NCBI GenBank assembly: GCA_013203195.1
Contig: JABMQM010000195.1
Span: 1-9,549 of the forward strand
Reading direction: 5' to 3'
Length of the DNA: 9,549 nucleotides
From: Desulfobacteraceae bacterium
GTDB taxonomy: Bacteria; Desulfobacterota; Desulfobacteria; Desulfobacterales; UBA11574
In this document: in pieces, positions 1-5,820 of the stretch
Layout: every line of letters starts with the position of its first letter
Position numbering within the stretch: the first letter of the stretch is position 1
Translations under genes and position numbers: made by a program
Notes under the pieces: generated by a model
Seen by the model: the letters and a program-made list of their open reading frames with translations, nothing else
Told to the model about the DNA's origin: nothing
The model's database searches: none

Positions 1-240
1 ATCATGTCCTTTAAGGCGTGCCAGCAGTTCGAATTTGTATGGGTGGTCAATAATTCCTTCTTGATGCAGCTGCTGGGCAAAAGCCTTAAATCCCTGGCCC
101 GGGAGTACCATCACCACCTTTTCCCCTGTTTCGATAGCAGCAGGTTGGTTGGCATAGATTTGAAGATCCAGATAAAGACAGGATAAAATCGTTATAATTA
201 AAAAAAGAGCTGCAATAATGATGGTGCCTAGTTTTTGCAA
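1..240 (-). CDS. mltG: MltG-like endolytic murein transglycosylase, N-terminal part (cut by window edge)
   Basis: Partial gene; the 80 codons present encode the N-terminus and the rest lies left of position 1. MltG is an inner-membrane lytic transglycosylase that cleaves nascent peptidoglycan strands and helps set glycan length. The protein opens with a short basic/polar stretch (QKLG) and one hydrophobic segment at about residues 5-24. It then shows the YceG/MltG entry pattern: a hydrophobic strand (VVMVLPGQG), FKAFAQQLHQEGIIDHPYKFELLARLKG, the region where family members have an ...IA..L...GVI.....F...A...G pattern. No ATG or GTG is available: the frame has a TAA stop upstream, so the start is taken as TTG at 240-238, with an AAGGAG 11 nt upstream (252-257), a slightly long spacing. 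The gene diverges from the radical SAM gene at 494. The family call rests on pattern recognition of a fragment, so it is good but not certain. Confidence 0.8.
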   Translation of the reverse strand, partial: MQKLGTIIIAALFLIITILSCLYLDLQIYANQPAAIETGEKVVMVLPGQGFKAFAQQLHQEGIIDHPYKFELLARLKGHD

Positions 241-371
241 TCTCCAACCAACTCCTTTTTGCTTAACATAGGATTAAATAAGGTTTTAATAAACCATATT
301 GCAGACAGATGCAAGTTGTTGGACAAATTATGGATAGATCTTGATTTTTCCACCGGCATGTATATCATTTG

Positions 372-490
372 GTTGCTCGTTGCTCGTTGCTCGTTGCTCG
401 ATGCGGGTTGCATGATACATAATGCAGAATACATGGTGCAGGACACCACCTTGATTAATGATCACTGCTTACTGCTTACTGGATATTGTC
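372..490. repeat. Degenerate heptanucleotide tandem array 1
   Basis: Seventeen consecutive 7-nt units can be cut without any shift in phase. The first four (372-399) are identical GTTGCTC. They are followed by drifted units such as GATGCGG, GTTGCAT, GATACAT, AATGCAG and AATACAT, then by CACTGCT, TACTGCT and TACTGGA next to the radical SAM gene. Read on the minus strand the array passes from CAGT-type units (AGCAGTA) to GAGCAAC units. It occupies the right half of the divergent gap between mltG and the radical SAM gene and ends 3 nt before the start codon at 494. It creates short spurious open frames on both strands but no convincing gene. The function is unknown. The period is directly visible in the sequence; a common origin with the array at 5641-5815 is inferred from shared words. 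Confidence 0.85.
394..423 (+). promoter_or_regulatory. Possible promoter inside heptamer array 1 for the radical SAM gene
   Basis: TTGCTC at 394-399 and CATAAT at 418-423 are separated by 18 bp. The -10 matches the sigma70 consensus at 5 of 6 positions, but the -35 at only 3 of 6. It would place the transcription start near 430, about 64 nt ahead of the gene at 494. Both boxes are made of repeat units, so the match may be chance. Confidence 0.22.
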
Positions 491-493
491 ACT

Positions 494-1660
494 ATGAGTA
501 AAAAAAATAAAAAAGAAGAGGCGTATCAAGGATTCGAACAGGGACCCATACGACCGCCCAGCGAGGCTTACAGCCTGCTAATAAGGGTAACCCGGAACTG
601 TCCCTGGAATCACTGTACGTTTTGTCCGGTCTACAAAGGCACCCGCTTTTCCATCCGGCCTGTGGATCATGTTAAGAAGGATATTGATGTGGTTCACAAA
701 TACGTGAATATAATCCGGCAGATGGACGACGAATCCGGCCGCGTTCATCCGGCCGCAGTTCGGGATCGTGTTGGAAAGATTGAATCCTGGGAGTCTCAGG
801 CTTTGCAGGCGGCATTGAACTGGTTTTCCGGTGGTATGCGTTCGGTTTTTATTCAGGACGCCAATAGCCTCATCATCAAACCTTTGGACCTGCAAGAAAT
901 TCTGATTCATCTTGGCAAGCGCTTCCCATGGGTGGAGCGGATCACATCGTATGCACGATCTCATACCATTGTCCGCATAAGGGACGACGACTTGCAGGCC
1001 TTCAGGGAAGCAGGCCTAAATCGAATTCATATCGGTCTGGAATCCGGTTCCGACCTGGTTCTTAAGATGGCCAAAAAAGGTGTCACCAAGGCAACCCATA
1101 TCAAGGCAGGTCTCAAAGTAAAAGCAGCCGGTATGGCACTGTCGGAATACGTCATGCCGGGACTGGGTGGGAGGAAGTATTCAAAGATCCATGCTACAGA
1201 GACCGCCGATGCCATAAACCGGATTGATCCGGATTTCATCAGACTGCGAACTCTGGCCATTCCCAACGGTGTAGAGCTTTTTGACGACTGGCAGTCGGGC
1301 GGGTTTGAGAAATGTACCGACGTAATGATGGCCAAAGAGATCTTGCTGATGATCGAACAGTTAGACGGGATCACCAGCGTTCTTAAAAGTGATCACATCC
1401 TGAATCTGTTTGAAAATCTTGAAGGTACTTTCCCCGAGGACAAAGCGCGAATGATGGAGATTCTGCGAGCTTTTCTGGCCATGGATTCACAGCGCCAGTG
1501 CCTGTATCAGGTGGGGCGGCGGCTCGGAATTTTTGCGCGCTTAAGTGATATGGAAAGCCCGAAAAGACTGGCGAAGGCTGAAAAGTTTTGCCGGCAGTCA
1601 GGCATAACACCGGATAATGTTGATGATGTTATAGATGAGTTAATGAAGCGCTTCATCTAA
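494..1660 (+). CDS. Radical SAM protein with a CX4CX2C cluster motif
   Basis: A 388-residue radical SAM enzyme of unknown substrate. The cluster motif is NCPWNHCTFC with cysteines at residues 36, 41 and 44, which is CX4CX2C rather than the usual CX3CX2C. Further landmarks typical of Elp3/MiaB-like radical SAM barrels are a hydrophobic strand before the motif (LLIRVTRN), RITSYAR near residue 153, a GLNRIHIGLESGSD stretch near 185 (SAM-binding GxES region) and a YVMPGLGG turn. No B12-binding, TRAM or SPASM-type cysteine cluster is apparent, and the C-terminal 120 residues are helical and unassigned. An in-frame ATG at 458 adds 12 residues, but those codons are made of heptamer-repeat sequence, so I use the ATG at 494. 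No clear Shine-Dalgarno precedes it. The gene ends 76 nt before korD and may be read separately. Known: the family uses SAM and a 4Fe-4S cluster for radical chemistry. The specific reaction cannot be inferred. Confidence 0.9.
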   Translation: MSKKNKKEEAYQGFEQGPIRPPSEAYSLLIRVTRNCPWNHCTFCPVYKGTRFSIRPVDHVKKDIDVVHKYVNIIRQMDDESGRVHPAAVRDRVGKIESWESQALQAALNWFSGGMRSVFIQDANSLIIKPLDLQEILIHLGKRFPWVERITSYARSHTIVRIRDDDLQAFREAGLNRIHIGLESGSDLVLKMAKKGVTKATHIKAGLKVKAAGMALSEYVMPGLGGRKYSKIHATETADAINRIDPDFIRLRTLAIPNGVELFDDWQSGGFEKCTDVMMAKEILLMIEQLDGITSVLKSDHILNLFENLEGTFPEDKARMMEILRAFLAMDSQRQCLYQVGRRLGIFARLSDMESPKRLAKAEKFCRQSGITPDNVDDVIDELMKRFI

Positions 1661-1669
1661 TCTATCTCC

Positions 1670-1698
1670 TTGACATTCTTATCTAAAGGCAATATTCA
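1670..1698 (+). promoter_or_regulatory. Candidate sigma70-type promoter of the kor operon
   Basis: A perfect TTGACA (1670-1675) is followed after 17 bp by TATTCA (1693-1698), a weak -10 with 3 of 6 matches. Transcription would begin near 1705, about 32 nt before korD. The position between the radical SAM stop (1660) and korD (1737) supports an independent kor transcription unit. The poor -10 keeps confidence moderate. Confidence 0.4.
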
Positions 1699-1736
1699 AT
1701 TATATATGGTTGTTACCAGCTGCTGAGAGGAGAAAA

Positions 1737-1952
1737 ATGGGAAAACTAAAGCTGAAGGAGCATGTTATCACCCGGGAATGGTGCAAAGGATGCGGTATAT
1801 GCGTCCATTTTTGTCCCAAGCAGGTTCTGGAGCTTGATGACCAGGACAAGGTGTTTGCAGCGCGACGCGAAGACTGCATCTGTTGCGAACTTTGTGAACT
1901 CAGATGTCCCGACTTGGCCATAGAAATCGAAACAGAACAGGGCTCAGAATGA
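1737..1952 (+). CDS. korD: 2-oxoacid:ferredoxin oxidoreductase, delta subunit (2x[4Fe-4S] ferredoxin)
   Basis: A 71-residue ferredoxin-type subunit that carries electrons from the catalytic core of the Kor complex to external ferredoxin. Two CX2CX2CX3CP motifs are visible, at residues 16-27 (CKGCGICVHFCP) and 47-58 (CICCELCELRCP); the second has an extra cysteine at 49. Each motif should hold one [4Fe-4S] cluster. The start chosen is ATG 1737 because GAGAGGAG (1725-1732) lies 4 nt upstream. A TTG at 1710 in the same frame would add nine residues translated through that ribosome site. The final codons overlap korA (ATGA at 1949-1952), so the two are translationally coupled. The motif and the following korA, korB and korC make the subunit assignment strong; the exact 2-oxoacid used is not shown by this subunit. 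Confidence 0.92.
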   Translation: MGKLKLKEHVITREWCKGCGICVHFCPKQVLELDDQDKVFAARREDCICCELCELRCPDLAIEIETEQGSE

Positions 1953-3097
1953 AGGAAAATATAAAATTTATTCAGGGTAACGAAGCTTGTGTGGAAGGGG
2001 CGCTGTATGCCGGACTCGAATTTTTTGCAGGATATCCCATCACACCTTCCACTGAAATTGCCGAGTTAATGTCGTACCGGTTGCCCCAAAAAGGCTGCCG
2101 ATTTATTCAGATGGAAGATGAGATCGCCTCCATGAGTGCCATTATCGGGGCCTCTCTTACCGGCCACAAAGTAATGACCGCCACCAGCGGCCCGGGATTT
2201 TCCCTGATGCAGGAAGCACTGGGCTATGCGGTTATGGCGGAAATTCCTTGCGTCATTGTCAATGTACAGCGCGGTGGTCCTTCAACCGGCATTCCGACCC
2301 ACGTCAGCCAAGGGGATGTGAATCAGGCCCGCTGGGGAACTCATGGCGATCACGCCATTGTCACGTTGACGGCTTCCAACCATCAGGATGTCTTTGCCAT
2401 GACCGTGGAAGGTTTTAATATAGCCGAAACCTACCGGACACCGGTGATACTGCTTTTCGATGAAGTGATCGGCCACATGCGGGAGCGCCTGGTGGTGCCG
2501 GAAGAAGGCGAAATACCCCTGGTGGAAAGACTGAGGACCTCCGTTAGTGAAGGGGTGGACTATCATCCGTACCTGCCGCGGGAAGACGGCCGTCTGCCCA
2601 TGTCTGATTTTGGCGGTGTGCATCGCTACAATGTCACCGGTCTGTTTCACGATATGTGGGGCTTCCCATCGGACAACCCCCAGGTAGTCCACGATCTGCT
2701 ACGCCACCTGGTGGATAAGATTAATAACAATGTCAATCAAATCACAAATTTCAAGTCCTATTACCTGGATGATGCCGAGTCTGTTCTGATTTCTTACGGA
2801 TCTTCGGCCCGCTCGGCCCTGCATGTGGTGGAACTTTTAAGGCCAAGAGGGGAACGCATCGGGCTGCTGGAACTCCAGACCCTGTGGCCCTTTCCGGATC
2901 AACTTGTTCGTCGAACATGTGAACATGCCAAGCATGTGATCGTTGTGGAGATGAATATGGGCCAAATACTCCAGGAGGTAAGAAGGGTTGTGGATCAGCC
3001 TCGGAAGGTGTTCCTGGCCAATCGTATCGACGGTGTTTTCATAACTCCCAGGGACATTAGAAACATTATGCGGCTGGTGCAAGGGAAGGGAGTGTAA
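1949..3097 (+). CDS. korA: 2-oxoglutarate (2-oxoacid):ferredoxin oxidoreductase, alpha subunit
   Basis: A 382-residue alpha subunit of the thiamine-diphosphate-dependent complex that converts a 2-oxoacid plus CoA to acyl-CoA and CO2 while reducing ferredoxin. Visible family landmarks: the GNEA..EGAL..G..F..GYPITPSTE N-terminus (residues 10-36), the MEDEIASMSAIIGAS and TATSGPGFSLMQEALGYA segments of the pyrimidine-binding domain, the GPSTGIPT loop, and QGDVNQARWGTHGDH. A C-terminal transketolase-C-like domain follows (about 260-382: LISYGSSARSALHVVE, IGLLELQTLWPFP). The start is ATG 1949, overlapping the korD stop, with AGGG at 1939-1942. An in-frame ATG at 1904 would run 46 nt back into korD and is less likely. 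korB begins 3 nt downstream. The loop sequences fit the KOR/VOR branch rather than pyruvate oxidoreductase. 2-oxoglutarate is the best substrate guess but is not proven. Confidence 0.92.
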   Translation: MKENIKFIQGNEACVEGALYAGLEFFAGYPITPSTEIAELMSYRLPQKGCRFIQMEDEIASMSAIIGASLTGHKVMTATSGPGFSLMQEALGYAVMAEIPCVIVNVQRGGPSTGIPTHVSQGDVNQARWGTHGDHAIVTLTASNHQDVFAMTVEGFNIAETYRTPVILLFDEVIGHMRERLVVPEEGEIPLVERLRTSVSEGVDYHPYLPREDGRLPMSDFGGVHRYNVTGLFHDMWGFPSDNPQVVHDLLRHLVDKINNNVNQITNFKSYYLDDAESVLISYGSSARSALHVVELLRPRGERIGLLELQTLWPFPDQLVRRTCEHAKHVIVVEMNMGQILQEVRRVVDQPRKVFLANRIDGVFITPRDIRNIMRLVQGKGV

Positions 3098-3100
3098 TCT

Positions 3101-3904
3101 ATGGCAATCAAAGACTATATCAGGGAAAGGTTTTTCCCGCATATCTGGTGCCCGGGGTGCGGTCATGGGACCGTGATGAACAGTCTTCTCAGGGCCCTAG
3201 AATCTCTGGGGATGAGCCGGAATGAAATTGTGATGGTGTCGGGGATTGGGTGTTCATCCCGGATCTCCGGGTATGTCGATTTCCACACCCTCCATACCAT
3301 TCACGGCCGGGCCCTGGCGTTTGCCACCGGCGTCAAGCTGAGCCGGCCGGAACTGAATCTGATCGTTCCCATGGGCGATGGCGATGCCTTGGCCATTGGC
3401 GGCAATCATTTCATCCATGCGGCCCGGCGTAATATTGATATCACCGCCATTGTTATGAATAATCGCATCTACGGCATGACAGGGGGGCAGTTTTCTCCTT
3501 TGTCCGGTTATGGAACCATGGCCACGACAGCGCCGTATTCCAACATTGATCACGCTTTTGACACGGTGGAACTGGCGATAGCCGCCGGGGCGACGTTTGT
3601 GGCCCGCAGCACGAGTTATCATGTTAAGCAGCTTTCAAAAATATTAAGAGACGCCATTCTGCACGAGGGATTTTCCGTGGTTGAAGTATTGTCCCAGTGC
3701 CCCACCTATTTTGGCAGAAAAAACCGGGCCGGAAGCGCCGTTGATATGATGGAGCAGTACAAAAATGATACCACGCCGATCGGATCCAAGGCCAAAAAGG
3801 AAAACCCCGACCTGATTGAAAGGGGCATTTTTGTGCAGAAAGAGATGCCGGAATACTGTCGCGAATACGATAAAATTATCGAAAAGGCCATGAAAGGGAA
3901 TTAA
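3101..3904 (+). CDS. korB: 2-oxoglutarate (2-oxoacid):ferredoxin oxidoreductase, beta subunit (ThDP-binding)
   Basis: A 267-residue beta subunit that binds the thiamine diphosphate and magnesium of the Kor complex. The ThDP motif is clear: GDGD at residues 92-95, NN at 120-121 and YGMTGGQ at 124-130. WCPGCG (Cys17, Cys20) at the N-terminus and Cys51 in GIGCSSR are the cysteines expected to help ligate the subunit's [4Fe-4S] cluster; a fourth cysteine is likely in LSQCPTYFGRKN near residue 200. The start is ATG 3101, with GGGAG (3088-3092) 8 nt upstream and only 3 nt after korA. korC follows after 2 nt. Length is normal for a KOR beta subunit, which is shorter than pyruvate oxidoreductase beta. 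I see no missing catalytic residue. Confidence 0.93.
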   Translation: MAIKDYIRERFFPHIWCPGCGHGTVMNSLLRALESLGMSRNEIVMVSGIGCSSRISGYVDFHTLHTIHGRALAFATGVKLSRPELNLIVPMGDGDALAIGGNHFIHAARRNIDITAIVMNNRIYGMTGGQFSPLSGYGTMATTAPYSNIDHAFDTVELAIAAGATFVARSTSYHVKQLSKILRDAILHEGFSVVEVLSQCPTYFGRKNRAGSAVDMMEQYKNDTTPIGSKAKKENPDLIERGIFVQKEMPEYCREYDKIIEKAMKGN

Positions 3905-3906
3905 TT

Positions 3907-4452
3907 ATGGAAAGATGCCGGATCGTATTTTCAGGCTCCGGAGGCCAGGGCGTTATCACCGCCTCGATTATCCTGGCCGAAGCGGCCGTACTTTATGAAA
4001 GCATGACTGCCGTTCAATCTCAGTATTACGGTCCCGAAGCCAGAGGCGGGGCGACGCGTTCTGATGTAATCATCTCCTACACTCAAATCAATTATCCCAA
4101 GGTGATTCAGCCCAATGTGCTGGTCTGTCTCACCCAGCAGGCGTATAATAAATTTTATCCCATCATACGGCCCGGCGGTTTGCTGATTACCGATTCCCGT
4201 TTTGTAAAAATTGAAAAAAAAGTCGATGCCCGGCATAAAGAACTGCCCATGTACCGGACGGTGATGGATCAGATCGGCAAGCCGATCGTTTTCAACATCT
4301 GCATGCTGGGGGCGGTCACCATGCTGGCAGATCTTGTGAAACCCGAATCAATCATGAAGGTTTTAGAGACTCGGATTCCTTCCGGTTTTCTGGAAATGAA
4401 CTCAAGAGCCCTGGCTCTGGGGTTCAAGCTGGCAGAGGAGTATAAAAGCTGA
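3907..4452 (+). CDS. korC: 2-oxoglutarate (2-oxoacid):ferredoxin oxidoreductase, gamma subunit
   Basis: A 181-residue gamma subunit, thought to form the CoA-interacting part of the complex. The N-terminal GSGGQGV glycine-rich loop (residues 10-16), YGPEARGGATRSDVIIS near 40, and the later NICMLGAV segment are hallmarks of the POR/KOR gamma family. ATG 3907 is preceded by AAAGGGA (3893-3899) at 7 nt. The stop at 4450-4452 overlaps the presumed CTG start of hemW. With korD, korA and korB it completes a four-polypeptide enzyme of the usual KorDABC gene order. Confidence 0.92.
   Translation: MERCRIVFSGSGGQGVITASIILAEAAVLYESMTAVQSQYYGPEARGGATRSDVIISYTQINYPKVIQPNVLVCLTQQAYNKFYPIIRPGGLLITDSRFVKIEKKVDARHKELPMYRTVMDQIGKPIVFNICMLGAVTMLADLVKPESIMKVLETRIPSGFLEMNSRALALGFKLAEEYKS
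4434..4451 (+). promoter_or_regulatory. Shine-Dalgarno that favours a CTG start for hemW
   Basis: AGAGGAG at 4434-4440 lies at the end of korC, 8 nt before CTG 4449-4451. An in-frame TAA at 4443-4445 rules out any start further upstream. The alternative TTG at 4488 has only CCGGA directly against it. Confidence 0.6.
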
Positions 4453-5639
4453 CTATATCCATCCAGCAACCCGATGAACCCGCCGGATTGTATGTACACA
4501 TTCCTTTTTGCCTCCAAAAGTGTTCTTATTGTGATTTTTATTCCATAACCGATCCATCGCTTCATCAGGCATTTCTGGATGCTTTGATGATTGAAATGAA
4601 CCTGAAGTCGGGTTTCGCATTAACGTTTGATTCCCTGTATATAGGGGGCGGGACTCCTTCGGTCTTTGGCGCCGAAACGATCGGCCGGATTATTGAAGCG
4701 GCCCACCGATCATTTAACATCCTCAAAGATGCTGAAATAACTCTCGAAGTCAACCCCGATACGATAACACCGGAAAAGCTCGAAGGCTTTCGGCGGGGCG
4801 GCGTAAATCGGATCAACATCGGGGTGCAGTCGTATAATCCTGAGAACTTGAATTTTTTGGGCCGGCTCCATTCCGACAGCGACGCCGATCTCGCCGGGAA
4901 GTGGGCCAGAGAGGCCGGATTTGAGAATATTTGTCTTGATCTTATTTACGGCATACCGGGGCAGACAAAAAAAGCCTGGGTAGCCGATCTTGAGCGGGCT
5001 CTGTCATTTGCGCCGGAGCACCTCTCCTGCTATCTGCTCACTTACGAGCCGGGAACGCCGCTGGACGCAAGCCGGCAAAAGGGCCGTTTTCACCCGCTGA
5101 ATGATGATAAAATTAGCGATCTGTTTACGTCCACCATAGAATTTTTAGCCGCCCGTGGTTATGCCCAGTATGAAATGTCCAACTTTGCGCGCATCGATTC
5201 CGACAATACCGAAAAACCCGGTTTTGAGCAGAACCGTTCGCGGCACAACCGCAAATACTGGCTGTTTACACCGTACCTGGGATTAGGCCCTACATCCCAC
5301 TCGTTCAAGGAACCTGAGCGTTTCTGGAATCAGCCTGATGTGCCCGATTATATTAACGAGCTGGCGGCGGGCAGGCTCCCGCCGTCGGGAAGAGAGATGT
5401 TAAGCCGGTCCCAGCTCATGATGGAAGCGATCTACCTGGGGCTCAGACAGACCGAAGGGATCCGTACGGAAGCCTTCGAAGAAAAATTTGCGGTCGACTT
5501 CCAGCGACAGTTTTCGGATACGCTGGAGGGTCTTGAGGAAAAGGGGTTGATCCGATCTACTCAAAACCGCTGCGCATTGACACACAAAGGCATGCTGTTT
5601 CTCGACAGCATTGTACCATTACTGGTCAACCAGATATAG
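4449..5639 (+). CDS. hemW: HemW-like radical SAM haem chaperone (formerly called oxygen-independent coproporphyrinogen oxidase)
   Basis: A 396-residue HemW. The cluster motif is CLQKCSYCDF (Cys21, Cys25, Cys28), CX3CX2C followed by x-F. Phe where HemN has a fourth Cys is typical of HemW, a haem-binding chaperone rather than a true coproporphyrinogen dehydrogenase. Other landmarks are YVHIPFC, YIGGGTPS, NIGVQSYN, ICLDLIYGIPGQT, SCYLLTYEPGTPL, QYEMSNFAR and HNRKYW..TPYLGLGPTSHSF, plus a C-terminal HemW domain with a winged-helix-like end. No ATG or GTG exists ahead of the motif. A TTG at 4488 gives a protein starting directly at YVHIPFC but has no ribosome site. A CTG at 4449, overlapping the korC stop as CTGA, has AGAGGAG (4434-4440) exactly 8 nt upstream and restores the AGLYVHIPFC lead-in. 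I therefore use CTG. The family call is very firm; the start codon is inferred. Confidence 0.92.
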   Translation: MTISIQQPDEPAGLYVHIPFCLQKCSYCDFYSITDPSLHQAFLDALMIEMNLKSGFALTFDSLYIGGGTPSVFGAETIGRIIEAAHRSFNILKDAEITLEVNPDTITPEKLEGFRRGGVNRINIGVQSYNPENLNFLGRLHSDSDADLAGKWAREAGFENICLDLIYGIPGQTKKAWVADLERALSFAPEHLSCYLLTYEPGTPLDASRQKGRFHPLNDDKISDLFTSTIEFLAARGYAQYEMSNFARIDSDNTEKPGFEQNRSRHNRKYWLFTPYLGLGPTSHSFKEPERFWNQPDVPDYINELAAGRLPPSGREMLSRSQLMMEAIYLGLRQTEGIRTEAFEEKFAVDFQRQFSDTLEGLEEKGLIRSTQNRCALTHKGMLFLDSIVPLLVNQI

Positions 5640-5640
5640 A

Positions 5641-5815
5641 TCAGGGCTCAAGGGTCGGGTGTCAGGTGTCAGGGGTCGGAGGACAGAGGTCAGTGATCAA
5701 TAAATAGTAAGCAGTATACAGTGAAAGGTGAAAAGTAAACAATAAAACGTTATCAGTAATCAATGATCAGCGCCACAGACGCTACGCCCGCAACTCGCAA
5801 CCCGTAACTCACAAC
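5641..5815. repeat. Degenerate heptanucleotide tandem array 2, filling a convergent intergenic gap
   Basis: Twenty-five 7-nt units follow in one unbroken phase. The first block (about 5641-5773) is of TCAGTGA type: TCAGGTG, TCAGGGG, TCGGAGG, ACAGAGG, TCAGTGA, TCAATAA, ATAGTAA, ACAGTGA, TCAGTAA. The last block (5788-5815) is of CGCAAC type: CCGCAAC, TCGCAAC, CCGTAAC, TCACAAC. It starts 2 nt after the hemW stop and ends 5 nt before the stop codon of the converging DUF2333 gene, so it is essentially the entire spacer. I find no GC-rich hairpin with a T-tract in it, so no standard terminator for either gene is visible. It shares AGTAAGCAGTA and CAGTGATCA with the reverse complement of array 1. 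The function is unknown. Confidence 0.85.
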
Positions 5816-5820
5816 CCGCC

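Noticed and set aside
4..186. 60-residue plus-strand open frame
   Set aside because: It is antisense to the recognisable MltG N-terminus and has no ribosome site.
372..399. CRISPR array or cluster of DnaA boxes
   Set aside because: Units are contiguous 7-mers without spacers, and GTTGCTC does not match the DnaA box TTATCCACA.
235..501. Plus- and minus-strand open frames over the mltG-radical SAM gap (encoding runs like LLVARCSLLDAG or SSNEQRATSNQ)
   Set aside because: They are translations of the heptamer array; 7 nt is not a multiple of 3, so the repeat is read in all frames, and there is no ribosome site or family signal.
578..964. 128-residue minus-strand frame within the radical SAM gene
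   Set aside because: It lies opposite the cluster-motif region of a clear gene and has no family signal.
5640..5820. Bidirectional hairpin terminator between hemW and the DUF2333 gene
   Set aside because: I could not find a stem of useful length followed by a T-tract; only the heptamer array is present.
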